A stretch of DNA of 64,000 bases from Syngnathus acus (GCF_901709675.1 NC_051094.1:7496501-7560500), one strand, 5' to 3'. Shown: positions 1-19,169, numbered from the stretch's first letter. Notes: generated from the sequence alone by a model not told the origin. A program made the numbers and translations.

Positions 1-857
1 ATCATGTGCAACTGATGTATTTGAATACAAAGGGACATTTAGACATCGTGAACATTTTAGAGTGTCTTTTTATTGTGGACAAATGCACACCTATCTAATA
101 ATCATGTTGTCTAATCAGCATCAAGAGGCGTTAACGTTTTCTCCAAATTGTCAACAATGATCATTTGAATAATGATAAACACAATCTGATCTGATCCACA
201 TGATTGGTCTTGGAGGTTTTAACACGTCGTAATGTACTGAACAAGTGCATGAAATTGTGATGACGTCAGCACACCGCTTTTGTGAACGCGTAAGGGAATT
301 TTTGCAGTTTTAATCTTCAAACAAAATAACATAACCATCGTCTTGTGCGAACACAAGAATAAAAATGGTTGATGTTTGTTTAAATAATAAAAAAAAAAAA
401 ACGTGTTGCACAAACACGTTTTATTTGAAATTAAGCTTCGCATTGGTCTGCAAATGTGCGCTTCCAGTGGATCACGTGAATTCAAACTTCCATATTCAGT
501 TGCCTCCCGTGACAACTGATTAATTCGCTGTGGAATGACGTAAGCGTGATGACATTCGCTGAACATTACGACTTGTCAATTCAGACGTCACGGGTGCCAC
601 TTGCGTAATTACGCATCAGACTTTGTACTAAAGACTCAAATCGCTCTCAAACTCACGTACAGAGAGAAAACACCCCCACCAAACATTATGAAATGCCTTT
701 TAAATAACTCACGAGGACATCTGCATGGAGTGTTTAGGTGGATAAGACGCATAGCTTGCAGCTCAACGTCAAACAAAACAAGAAAGAAAATACATATAGT
801 TTGGATTAAGACATCCTTTTCAAGACTGGTGTTTGCATTTGGACGTACTTGATTAGA
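1..857. other. upstream flank of histone H1 gene, no gene seen
   Basis: Only short random open frames on both strands, with none resembling a known protein. The stretch is AT-rich with scattered homopolymers. The last ~250 bases before the H1 start contain an A-rich segment with an AAACAC string near 667 that loosely resembles the H1-box of linker-histone promoters, and a TTTTAAATAA string near 698 that could serve as a TATA-like element. Both are weak, short matches. Confidence 0.4.
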
Positions 858-1463
858 ATGCAGGAGGATCCCACAATGTCTGTGTCAATTGCACCCACAT
901 CTCCGCGGAGACCGAGGAAGAGGACCGGCCCCACGGTGTCCATCCTCATCCTAAACGCCATTTCCTCCTACGGGGGTTCGCGCGGCGTGTCCCTGGTGGC
1001 CCTCAAGAAGGCGCTGAAGGCCAGCGGCTACGACGTGTCCAGGAACCGAGCTCGGATCCGTCTCGCTCTGCGCAGGCTGGTGGCCAAAAACGTCATCATG
1101 CGCAAAGGGGCTTCTGGATCCTTCAAACTCAACCCCAACCCGCCCGGGGCTCGCAAAAAGGGGGCTGTGAGGACGGAGAGGAGGCCCAAGAAGAAGAGGA
1201 GGAGGGCGAGGGGGAAAGGAAAAGGGAAAGGGAAGAGGAGAAAGGCCCAGGGGAGAAGGACCAAGAGGGGGCGCCCCAGGAGAAGACGGAAGAAGGCCAC
1301 TCCTGCGCGAAAGCGGTCGACCAAGAAGAGGAGGAGAAGGAGGAGAAGGGCCCCGAGAAGGAAGACGCCAAAAAGAACCAGGAGGATCCGACGGAAGCGG
1401 CCCAAATCAGCCAAGGTCCAAAATAGGAGGTGGAGTAGGACGAGCAAAACGGAGTGCGAATGA
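858..1463 (+). CDS. linker histone H1, arginine-rich tail (possibly germline type)
   Basis: Single-exon gene for a linker histone that binds nucleosomal linker DNA in the nucleus. The first ATG gives 201 residues; a second in-frame ATG at 876 (MSVSIAP) would give 195. An in-frame TTG upstream is not a plausible start. Residues ~25-95 form the winged-helix H15 globular domain: GPTVSILILNAISSYGG, then RGVSLVALKKALKASGYDV and the terminal GASGSFKLN signature are all recognisable. The C-terminal ~105 residues are almost entirely Arg and Lys with Pro/Gly. Arg clearly exceeds what is usual in somatic H1 tails, which are Lys/Ala/Pro-rich. There is no histone 3' stem-loop after the stop; a canonical AATAAA follows instead. 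That fits a replication-independent, perhaps testis- or oocyte-expressed variant. The exact H1 subtype cannot be assigned. Confidence 0.88.
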   Translation: MQEDPTMSVSIAPTSPRRPRKRTGPTVSILILNAISSYGGSRGVSLVALKKALKASGYDVSRNRARIRLALRRLVAKNVIMRKGASGSFKLNPNPPGARKKGAVRTERRPKKKRRRARGKGKGKGKRRKAQGRRTKRGRPRRRRKKATPARKRSTKKRRRRRRRAPRRKTPKRTRRIRRKRPKSAKVQNRRWSRTSKTECE

Positions 1464-1606
1464 TCCTTGGCATTCCTGGCATCTTAAGAATCATATGGAC
1501 CATTTATTTATGAAGTTATTTGGTCTATGCTATCTGTCCTTCTGTAATAGGAAATAATAACCCTGCTGTTTCAGCACTTCCCTTCCTTATTGTCCATGTT
1601 GTGAAC

Positions 1607-1612
1607 AATAAA
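1607..1612 (+). terminator. polyadenylation signal of H1 gene
   Basis: AATAAA about 145 bases after the H1 stop codon. It supports a polyadenylated transcript rather than a stem-loop-ended replication-dependent histone mRNA. Confidence 0.6.
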
Positions 1613-1916
1613 ACTCATTTAACTGAAGTAATCCCTTTTTTCTAAATATTTCATTTTCCTAACCATTTCACGTGTGATATGTAAATAAATTTCAAGAAAG
1701 GACATTTGAAAAGATCTTGATACATTAAACTGTAATCAAGTTGCATTCAGGACACTATTTGGAATGTAAATGTAGACAGATTTGTAAAAAATATATATAT
1801 CTTTGATGTATTGTTGCTTTGTCTTTGAGAAAATGAGGATTATATGAGTTATTAAACATTCAATTTGACGCAAGTTATTTGGGTTATAATTCATAACTCT
1901 TATATGAAAAAAAAAT

Positions 1917-1975
1917 CAATCCATCCATTTTCTATAAGCACTTAGCGTGTTGCTGGAGCCAGGGGGATTCCATCA
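1917..1975 (-). repeat. truncated tRNA-derived SINE tail fragment
   Basis: Shares the 'ATCCATCCATTTTCT ... GCTGGAGCC' tail of the full-length SINE at 3505-3866, in the same orientation, with the tRNA-like head missing. A 5'-truncated or decayed copy. Confidence 0.5.
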
Positions 1976-2344
1976 AAAGAACTAACAGGATCAGTTAAGG
2001 TGTAACAATAATTTTCTTTTTTTTTAGTTCAGGCAGTCTAAATATTTTGGGTTTGCATATTCAGGCCTGGACTCGTTTAAGCAGTGACCCATTTGGGAAT
2101 TCTAGAGACGCATAAGCTCATGTGACATGCACGGCAAACATGCTTCCCCTTTTACTTTCACTTCTCTTTCTGGTCATAGCTTCCCTCGTAGTGCCATTAA
2201 GACTGTCAAGGACTTCTATATACAAACAGTACAGGCTATACAACACACTGATGAATAACTAGTTTTATATCGTAAAAATGTTCAAATATTTTAAAAAGAT
2301 GAATGTAATAAAACTCGCTAACAATGTCTTTATTTTTTAAAAGT

Positions 2345-2460
2345 AAAGACAATTTGTAATTTTAGTCATGGCAAAGTCGATGCAAAATTAGTCTTCGTGG
2401 GCCACAAAAAATGACGACGGGCCGTATTTGGCCCCCGGGCCTTGAGTTTGTGCTTTACGG
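2345..2460. repeat. fragment of teleost hAT-like dispersed repeat
   Basis: Contains the string GGGCCGTATTTGGCCCCCGG followed by GCCTTGAGTTTG, a widely dispersed end of a non-autonomous hAT-type element in fish genomes. The opposite-end type of sequence (TGTCCAAACATTTTCCTCCGAG) occurs at 29076. Family naming is from memory and not checked against a repeat library. Confidence 0.45.
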
Positions 2461-2713
2461 AAATCAAAACGTTATGATAATAAATATTGTTTACTGTGGG
2501 CAGTGACCTGATAATACCTTTATCAGCACTGATACGGCTGTATGAAACTTACCCGTTGCTGAGTCACACCCCTAAACCACACAGATTTATCAAAGTAGCC
2601 CTATGACGTTGGAAATCTATATTCCAATGTTCTAAATGTTCGACTTGTAATTACATGTTTTTTTCATCAGTCAAATAGAGTGCAAATACTTTAGGGGCAC
2701 TGACGAGCTAACC

Positions 2714-2800
2714 AAAAGGGAAACTTGCAGCGTTTCCTCAAAAGCGAAACCAACAAGTTCCTCCACAAGGTCATATGATAAGAGAGGGAGGAACTTCTGA
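2714..2800 (+). promoter_or_regulatory. mpeg1 proximal promoter with IRF- and PU.1-like sites
   Basis: Two GAAA-type interferon-regulatory-factor-like elements (AAAAGGGAAACT at 2714 and AAAAGCGAAACC at 2740), TTCCTC strings, and a GGGAGGAACTT ETS/PU.1-like element around 2787, all within 130 bases of the mpeg1 start codon. Macrophage expression of mpeg1 under Pu.1 and Irf8 is established in zebrafish. The site assignment here is by eye. Confidence 0.5.
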
Positions 2801-2845
2801 AACTTAAGTTCAGCAGTGTTTGCCTACATTTTAGACACACTCAAG

Positions 2846-5728
2846 ATGAGGGCACCTGCGACTCTCCTGGCTCTCTCTCTCCTCCAACTTTGTTTGTCGG
2901 TTCCCGTCAGCCGTCCGACCAACTGGCTACGACAATGTCGAACCTCCACTAATGTCTCCATCACAGCCCTGGAAGTTCTTCCGGGCGGAGGCTGGGATAA
3001 CCTACGGAACATGGATATGGGTCGGGTCACGAACCTCAGTTATTTCCATTGCCAGACCACCGAGGACGGACTCTACTTCATACCAGATGAAGTTTTTGTC
3101 ATACCCCACAAGGAGACAGGAGTGGAGACCAACTCTGAGATAATCAGCTCCTGGCAGGAACAGCAAAGCTCGACGTCTCGGGGTATAAATGCCGATGCAT
3201 CATTCTTTTCTCTGCTGAATGGTAAATTCTCGACTGAGAACCAGAGGATGAAAATCCATCAGGTCAAAGACTCTTCAACTACAACCAGAGTGCAGGTGAG
3301 GATTTCTTTCCGGATATCTTGAAATTTGAAAATCTTGTGCTAAATATGCAGTTATATATCATAAATTTTAATTTCTTTTTTCAAAAAGGTATAAGTAATT
3401 TGTACCCAGTCTTTTCACCCATCTGGTTAAGGTTTTTGTTACAATAATAAAAAATATAAAAAATAATGTAGGTTCTAATTTTTTTTCTTTTTTCCAAAAA
3501 TATTCCATCCATCCATTGTCTGAACCGCTTAGTCCCCACGGGGGTCGCGGGAGTGCTGGAGCCTATCCCAGCCGTCAACGGGCAGTAGGCGGGGGACACC
3601 CTGAACCGGTTGCCAGCCGATCGCAGGGCACACAGAGACAAACAACCATTTGCACTCGCACTCACACCTAGGGACAATTTGGAGTCTCCAATCGGCCTAC
3701 CAAGCATGTTTTTGGGATGTGGGAGGAAACCGGAGTGCCCGGAGAAAACCCACGCGGGCCCGGGGAGAACATGCAAACTCCGCACAGGGAGGGCCGGAGG
3801 TGGAATCGAACCCGCACCCTCCTAACTGTGAGGCGGACGTGCTACCCAGTGCGCCACCGAGCCGCCTTCCAAAAATATTGAAAATGACAATTATGTTAGG
3901 TAGATATTCACAAATTTATTGGAGACAAATTATTGCAATTATTTTATGGACTGCTAAGCTGTGGCTAGCTGACCACTAGAGGTCCCAGTTTTACCTGTAT
4001 TAAAACTGAAGATGAAAATGCACAACACTCAAATATATTCCATTTCATTCTCAGGTTCGCAACCTCCTCTACACAGTTCGGGCTTATCCGGACTTCAGTC
4101 TCGATTCCCGTTTTGCTCAGCAAGCCAAGGAGATAGCGGATGCAATTGAAAACAACCAAACAAGGAATGCAAACTACCTCTCAGAGAAGATGGTGTTGGA
4201 ATACGGTACCCACGTGATCACCAGTGTCGACGCTGGGGCTACGTTGGTGGAAGAGGACTACTTGCGTTCCTCGTATCTGTCGGACAAAACGTCGGATAGT
4301 TCTGCCATCAAAGCCTCGGCCGGACTCAACTTTTTTGACAAACTCAAGTTTGACATAAGTAGCCAAACTGTCCAACAGAGCTCGTCACTCCAGACATATC
4401 AGTCAAACATTCAGTATTCGCTCATTGAAAGCCACGGCAGTATACCTTTCTACCCAGGGATCACTCTGCAAAAGTGGCAAGAAAATACCAGAAACAACCT
4501 GGTTGCAATTGATCGCTTTGGATTAGTCCTGCCCTACTTCATAAATGCCAACACCTTCCCTGATCTGCCACAGCCTACTGTCAACAAAGTGGCCAATTCT
4601 GTCAGCAAAGCCATAGAGCGTTATTACAAGGTCAACACTCGCCCTGGGTGCGTTGACATCAACTCCCAGAACTTCAACTTTCAAGCAAACATCGACGACG
4701 CTTCATGCGACGGCCCCGTAACAAACCTCAGTTTTGGTGGCGTCTACCAAAACTGTATTCCTCTTTCCCAAAATGCAGGACCACTGTGTGACACTCTGGC
4801 TCAGAAAAATTTGGATACAGGTGACTTCTCCTGTCGAGCACCTTACTCGCCTACTTTACTGAGATCAGAGGTGAGACAGCAAGCTTACAGCGTATACGAA
4901 TGTCATGATGAGACATACCGATGCGGGATCTTTCACTGGTCCCACTGTCATCGTCAAGTTTGTCAGGACAACTCGTACGTCCGCTTGGCTCGCATAAACA
5001 CCTACTGGTGTTCGGTCAGTGGCGAGGCTCCGGAAAACTCCGGGTATCTCTTTGGAGGGATCTATAGCCCTTCCCTCTTGAACCCTATCACCAACTCTAA
5101 AACCTGCCCAAGAAATTATGTGCCTCAAAAGTTTCTTTCAGACGGTCAAGTGATTTGTTTGAGCAAGGACTACGAGGCTGGCACAAAATATGCCGTACCA
5201 TTCGCAGGCTTCTTCAGCTGTGAGTCAAACAACCCTTTGGCGGGGCAACAACGTCGCTGCCCCCCCAAGTTTAGTCAACATCTTGCCGCCCTCAGCGATG
5301 GTTGTGAAATCCTTTACTGTGTCCAGTCGGGATTATTCACAGGCGGGGAGCTTCTTCCAATCCATCTCCCTCCTTTTACTAGGCCACCGCTCCTTACTGT
5401 AAAAGCCACCAACACAGTAATGGTGATGACTGAAGGTGAAAATAGCTGGGTAAGAGTCGGAAACACCAAGACCTGGAAACTTGCAGAACCCAAAGATGTT
5501 CAGAGCATTTTAAGAAGCTTTAACCAGAACCAGAGTCAGATGTCCGGCGGAGAAAAGGCAGGGGTAGCATTTGGCGTGATAGCCATGGTAGCTCTGGTGC
5601 TCGTGGGAGTCGTCTTTGTCAAAAGAAGACTGTCCAGGATGACCTTAAGCAGAGGTTACACAGAAATACGCCAAGAAGACACCGTAGACGAAGAAGATGA
5701 GACACCGATTCTGCAAAACAATGCATGA
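2846..5728 (+). CDS. mpeg1: macrophage-expressed gene 1 / perforin-2 (MACPF pore-forming immune effector)
   Basis: Perforin-2 is a type I membrane protein of phagocyte vesicles that assembles pores in engulfed bacteria. There are two coding exons: 2846-3295 and 4055-5728 (donor CAG|GTGAGG, acceptor TTCTCAG|GTT, phase 0), 707 residues, close to the usual ~715. The start at 2846 precedes a clear signal peptide ([18 protein letters not shown]). The GTG at 2816, upstream in frame, is rejected as a start. The MACPF domain occupies about residues 25-350, with the YGTH signature at 200-203 in the second exon. A Cys-rich membrane-proximal P2-type region follows. A single transmembrane helix lies at about 652-672 ([20 protein letters not shown]), then a 35-residue acidic cytoplasmic tail. 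The intron carries a SINE. No frameshift or stop is seen. It lies head-to-tail with another MACPF gene downstream. Confidence 0.95.
3505..3866 (-). mobile_element. full-length tRNA-derived SINE in mpeg1 intron
   Basis: Read on the minus strand, the element begins with a tRNA-like head: GGTGGCGCACTGGGTAGCACG as an A-box region and GGTTCGATTCC as the B box. It continues through a conserved body and ends in an ATGGATGG-type tail. It is flanked by a perfect 13-base target-site duplication, TTCCAAAAATATT, at 3492-3504 and 3867-3879, which defines both ends and points to a relatively recent insertion. Related copies lie at 34180-34484, about 11764-11890 and 1917-1975. Confidence 0.85.
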
Positions 5729-5849
5729 CAAATGAGGGCTGACATCTTTTGAATATTGTAATCACGTGATTCAAATAGTTAGTAATCGTAGATCTTAAGC
5801 TTGAAATGTTATGCACTGGCACTCGAGTGAGCAAAGAGTTCATTTGTTA

Positions 5850-6010
5850 TTAATGGTACCTTGACTTACGAGTTGAATTTGGTTTGTGAGCACGCTTCTG
5901 ACATAAATCATTCATATCGCAAATCAGATTTCTCCACATTAAAAGGAATGAAAGCGCCATTAATCCGTTCCAACCACCTGCCAAAAATCATCAACAGGTT
6001 TATGTAACAT
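5850..6010. repeat. dispersed teleost repeat (GGTACCTTGACTTACGAGTT type)
   Basis: Begins GGTACCTTGACTTACGAGTT and ends near ATTAATCCGTTCCAACC, a sequence class dispersed widely in fish genomes (probably a non-autonomous DNA transposon). A degenerate relative in the opposite orientation is seen near 48845-48935. It lies in the likely 3' untranslated region or just 3' of mpeg1. Confidence 0.45.
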
Positions 6011-6053
6011 GTTTTTCAATGAGAAAAAGGGAACTGTCCATCTAGTACTGTAC

Positions 6054-6059
6054 AATAAA
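6054..6059 (+). terminator. candidate mpeg1 polyadenylation signal
   Basis: AATAAA 325 bases after the mpeg1 stop. A second AATAAA at 6361-6366 is an alternative. Confidence 0.35.
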
Positions 6060-7009
6060 ACATACTGTAATAATAATTATAATAATAATTATAAAAGAGC
6101 GTAAGGAAATTTCATTTTCCCCCTTCATTGTTCTGTTTTTTTTTTTTACTATTACACCATCTTCACTGGCGGGTTTACAACTCTTTATGTAGAAATTTAC
6201 ACTACTTGGGAATTTCGTTACACTCCTGGCAGACATTCTTGTATGATAAATAATAATGTTGCCTATTTGTGGATCTGTTATTTTTTTTCAATTAAACGAG
6301 TCAATGGAAATTTAAGTACTACTGACATGAACGTAAAAGAAATTTATGCTGACAGAATGCAATAAAAGTAGTAATCTCGAAATTGTCTTGCTTTACTGTT
6401 TAACGTGTTCAGTTTCCCTAGAGTTCTTTTAACTGCTACAGCTTGTTGAAAATTTGACCTTTGGGGAGCAATTCACGCTGTGCAAGTATGCATGAATCAA
6501 AATGGCCATTCTATTTTGATGCTTGCAAACTAGAACTAAAAACCGGAACACCACAAGTTCCATGTTTGCAGCAGAGGCCTTGCCCAGTTTGAAGAGCCAT
6601 TTTTATTTTCTGTGGGTTTGCTGGCCCCAAAAAAACACATTCTATCCACATGCATAAATAGACATTGGCTGAAGTGACCTCATAGTTATGGTAAGGTTAT
6701 CAGCACACAGACAGGCAGGCTTAGACCCTGTAAGGACAAAGCGCACATACAAAAGCCACAAGACAATCCCCCTTGCACGCACACATTCATTCATTTCCAG
6801 TAAATGTGTAGTTGTGCATCTTGCTCCAGTTAAAATAAAAGAATCACCCTCCCCCACCCAGCTGTCAGGGAATAGAAGGGAATCTTCAACATGAAAACAA
6901 ACCAGCTCATGCTGAGGAAATTGGAACAGCCTAAAGGGGTGAGAGAGCAAGAGAGAGAGAGACGGAGCAAAAGCAGACAGACATGAAAAGCCCTGAGCCA
7001 TGAATTCTG

Positions 7010-7201
7010 TCCTTGGTGTTTTTCAAACAGCGAATCGCAGTCAAAGGTGAGCCGCCAAACAGAAACGCTGCCAGTCTGCAGAGACTTTACACTGTCCCTT
7101 TGGAGGAAGGCTGGAGACATCAAGCAAAAATACTGAAGGGCAATTTCTGCACTGTTTTGACTACAGGAAGAACCGACACCAAGGTTAAGACCCAATCTGA
7201 G
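7010..7201 (+). other. probable 5' noncoding exon of the perforin-1-like gene
   Basis: A consensus donor (CTGAG|GTAAGTG) follows 7201, and an acceptor (AATTCTAG|GTAACC) lies 7 bases before the perforin start codon at 7334. This predicts a noncoding first exon and a ~126-base 5' UTR intron (7202-7327). The mammalian perforin gene likewise has a noncoding first exon. The 5' boundary is not determined. The ~1 kb between mpeg1 and this exon (6065-7009) shows no coding signal. Confidence 0.45.
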
Positions 7202-7333
7202 GTAAGTGTCGACTTTCCCTTTGAGTGCAAAGCCTTTAAATTCTTTAGAGCATGCTTTTATGACATCAGTAGAATTAAAAGCTAAAATGTATGAATACAG
7301 AAAGGCTTCACTGAATATCAATTCTAGGTAACC

Positions 7334-9486
7334 ATGCCAGGATTCCAAAGAAGTCGCTTTGTCTCATTGGTGTTGGCATTGCCACTCATCCTGGAGGTCG
7401 GCAGGGTCCGGGCATGTCGGTTCGGCTCGGCGACGGAGTGCGAGAAAGCCCCCTTCGTGCCCGGCTATAACCTGGCTGGGGAGGGTTTCGATGTGGTCCG
7501 CTTGCGCCGGACGGGAGCGTATGTCATTAACGTCAAAGGTCATCTGGCTGACAACCACACATGCACACTGTGTCCAAACCGCTTCCACGGAGGAGAGGTG
7601 ATTACTGGTGATTCTGTGCTCAACATGAAGTGCCTTGTTCCATACTGTCCTGCCCATCCCATCCGCAGATTCAGAGACTCCCAGCTGCTGTGCTTGACTG
7701 GCGTCCCTTCAGTCGTTGCAGCAAGCATCTATCTAGTGCCCTTCACCACTCTGTGGAATCTCTGCTGCGCAGCTCCAACTCGCTGGTGAACAACAACTGG
7801 AGTGTGGGTTTGAGCCTCGATCCATATGGCAAGGTAGCGCTCGGCGGGAGCCGCTCGGACTTGGCCAGGTTTGCTCAATCGCAGCACAGCGTGGACAAGG
7901 CCACTTTCGCCATCCATGAAATCAGTTGTACTTACTACAGGTAAAAGAACTGACACACGAAGCGCGAAATGATTCAATGCTTCCTCAAAAGTCTGTGCTG
8001 ATTTCTGTGACAAAACCGATCCAACGTTTCCATTTAACGTAAAACCAAGCATCAATGTTAGGAGTTTACCAAAACTGATTGAATCGTAGCATCAGCGTAC
8101 TGTAAAGATTTACAACCACTGTGCCACAGATAATAATACTCGGGTGTGTCGTGGGAATTTGCCCAATTTGACTTAATTGGTTCAAATGATAATTCTTCTG
8201 AACAAATAATGTATCTCTGACTGTCAAGGACAAATAATGCCGACTATAAAGCAGACTTTGACATGACAGTAGGAGTTGCATTTAAACTTGAAGCATTCAC
8301 CATGAACCAGACCACCTACGGGAACTAAAACTGCCATTCACAGAAATACTAACTCCCTATTCCCCTTTCTATTTCAGCTACAGACTAGCTGACCACCCTC
8401 AGCTGAGCACAGAGTTCACAAAGCACGTGAGCAGACTCCCGCAGAACCTAATGACAAGCCACAGCAGAGCTCTGTACAGACGGCTGATTGACACGTATGG
8501 AACACATTATATTCACCAGGTCAGTTGCAGATAAGCGCATCCAGTCAGTTTCTTTGCATTCTTCACGTAGCAACTAAATGTTTGCGTTCATTTCCAAGGT
8601 TCAACTTGGTGGAAAAGTGAGGCGAATCACAGCCTTCCGGACTTGCTTGGCCACACTAAAAGGCTTTACCGAGAGAGAGATAAAAAACTGTCTAAATGTC
8701 GAACTCCGCATGGCCTTGGGATTCCTACCTGCCAATGCTTCCTACTCCAACAAATGTGACGGGCTCATGAAGGGCAACATCAGCATGGGCTTCTATCAAG
8801 GCTTCATGACTCATAAGATCGAGGTCACTGGCGGGGAGAAATACTTTCCGGACATCCTCTACCAGCAGGACCCCTCCGAGGCCTACCACAGCTGGATGAA
8901 CAGCCTCCATGATTACCCAGATGTGATCTCCTATGGGATTTTCCCCCTGCACCATCTGGTGGAGGACACTCAGATCAGTGCTAATCTAAGGGCAATCATC
9001 TCAGAGTATATCCAAGAGAATAAGCTTCAGGAGGACCAACTAGGTTTAAAGAACTGCTCCCCGACCCCCAACCTAGACCATAACTGCTGTCCTCTGCGAG
9101 CTGGCCGTGGATCTCTCAAACTGGAAATCCACAGAGCCGCCAGGCTCAAAGCAGACACCTTCACCAAAACTGACGCCTACGTGAAGATCTTCTACAACGG
9201 CATGTACGAGGAGACGGAAACAGTAATGGATGACAACAACCCTGTATGGAATGCCACCTATTACTTTAGCTCGGTGGAGGTGGGGCAGGAGTTGAGGTTT
9301 GAAGTGTGGGACAGAGATGTTCTTTACAACGACCTGGCAGGTGTTTGTCTCATCTTTCCTCAGCGAGGAACTCATTCTCTGAGCTGTCAGTTGAGGAAAG
9401 GAGTTCTCTACTTTTCATACAGCATCAAGTGCGCCACCCACTTGTCAGGCTTCAGGTGTGGACAGTACTCTCCCACTGCGGAGTAG
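7334..9486 (+). CDS. perforin-1-like (MACPF + C2) with a one-base frameshift
   Basis: Perforin is the secreted pore-former of cytotoxic lymphocyte granules. Coding exons are 7334-7597, 7669-7940, 8378-8520 and 8599-9486, with GT-AG introns; the first is only 71 bases. A signal peptide spans residues ~1-27. The MACPF domain runs to ~365 with the conserved YGTHY motif at the end of exon 3. A C2 domain spans ~398-500, with Asp residues in calcium-loop positions (KTDAYVK, DDNNPVWN, WDRDVLYND). Exon 3 contains one extra base (the CCC at 8459-8461). As written, the frame reaches a TGA at 8490-8492 and the product would stop at ~216 residues, before the membrane-inserting half and C2. All flanking splice phases fit only if that base is absent. 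The EGF-like linker before C2 is also much reduced. It is either an assembly error or a decaying gene; teleosts usually have several prf1 paralogues. Confidence 0.85.
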
Positions 9487-9743
9487 TTCAGACCTAATAC
9501 ATTTGTTAACTCAATGGTAATATCTTCTTTAAGAATTAGAGATTTCTCTTGGAAGTCAACATTAGCAAGTTCCTAATGCAGCCAAGGGAGAATTTGTTTT
9601 GAGACAAACTGTGATAAAATCTTTTATCATTTGCTCCTACTATAACCGTGTACTTTAAACTTGCCTTGATTTTAATTCTACAGAGCTTTGATATTACGAT
9701 CTTGATGATCACTATTTGATGATGAGATCATTTTGGATTTCCA

Positions 9744-9749
9744 AATAAA
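9744..9749 (+). terminator. polyadenylation signal of perforin-1-like gene
   Basis: AATAAA 258 bases downstream of the stop codon, followed by a GT-rich stretch. Confidence 0.5.
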
Positions 9750-9956
9750 TGCATGCAATAACTTCTGTAATGGTGGCTTTATTTTTCAAGATATGACAGA
9801 AATGGCAAAGAAATGTTGAATTCCTCATCAAAATGCTGTCATGGCTATTTTCTCACCTAACCTCCATGCGCAAGTATGCTTTGTACAAACATTCGGTTTG
9901 TGGTTCCTTCGTTTGCACAGCTACACAAATAGTCATGCTATTTGCTTGAACATTGT

Positions 9957-9962
9957 TTTATT
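9957..9962 (-). terminator. candidate smarcad1 polyadenylation signal
   Basis: TTTATT on the plus strand, hence AATAAA on the smarcad1 strand, 720 bases past its stop. Another TTTATT lies at 9778-9783. The perforin-like gene and smarcad1 converge here, so their 3' ends are only a few hundred bases apart. Positions 9963-10684 would be the smarcad1 3' UTR and show no coding signal. Confidence 0.35.
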
Positions 9963-10684
9963 TATGAAAGGTAGTAAATCCATCTAACATAAAAAGAACG
10001 TACAAATGTGCATCTGAATCACATAAAAAAAATTCCAAATGCAGTAAAAGGTAACACGAACACAAATATAAGATGTAGCAGCTGCTTAGAAGACTCTTCA
10101 ACAGCAAAGAAACTAACTTTCCTAACGTCTGATCCATTGGGTCTACTTTAGCACTTTTCAATTAAGCAATGGCACTTGATGGAAAAAATCCTGTTTTTCC
10201 TTTTGCAGATGCTTGAGTGACTAACAAAATCAATAATAAATGAAATTCTAATGTTTATGGTTACAACAGCCACAGCGGCATTGTAAAATGAGATTTAGAC
10301 ATTGTAGTGAAGTGCAATATCTGCTTGAATGATGATGATGATATAGTTAAGTGCAATGTCAAATAATATATCAAGATAGATGGTGCCTTCTCACAAAGGT
10401 CAGGTTGCTGTGACCTCAAGAGACCACGATATCAAAAAGGCACAATAACAGTTTAGTCTTCACTGCATATGTTCATTGTGAATTATTCATTAAATGTGCT
10501 TTAGGCGCAGATATCAGTCCACAGAGGAAATCAAAACCAGGATTATATTTAAAAACAAGAATTAAATAATGGTCAGCAGATGGTTTCGGGATGTGCTCCA
10601 GTGCCTGTTCATTGAAAACTCAAGCATGCCCAGGATCAGTGAGGTAAGTAAAATACTGTACCTCAAGTTTGATGTGACTGAATA

Positions 10685-19169
<8,485 letters not shown>

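Noticed and set aside
1028-1503. Long minus-strand open frames opposite the histone H1 gene
   Set aside because: They are antisense shadows of the Arg/Lys codon-rich tail, giving Leu/Phe/Ser-rich low-complexity products with no homology.
7334-7789. Reading straight through perforin exon 1 to the stop at 7789
   Set aside because: Homology breaks off at 7597 and resumes in another frame at 7669. A 71-base GT-AG intron with consistent phase explains this better than a second frameshift.
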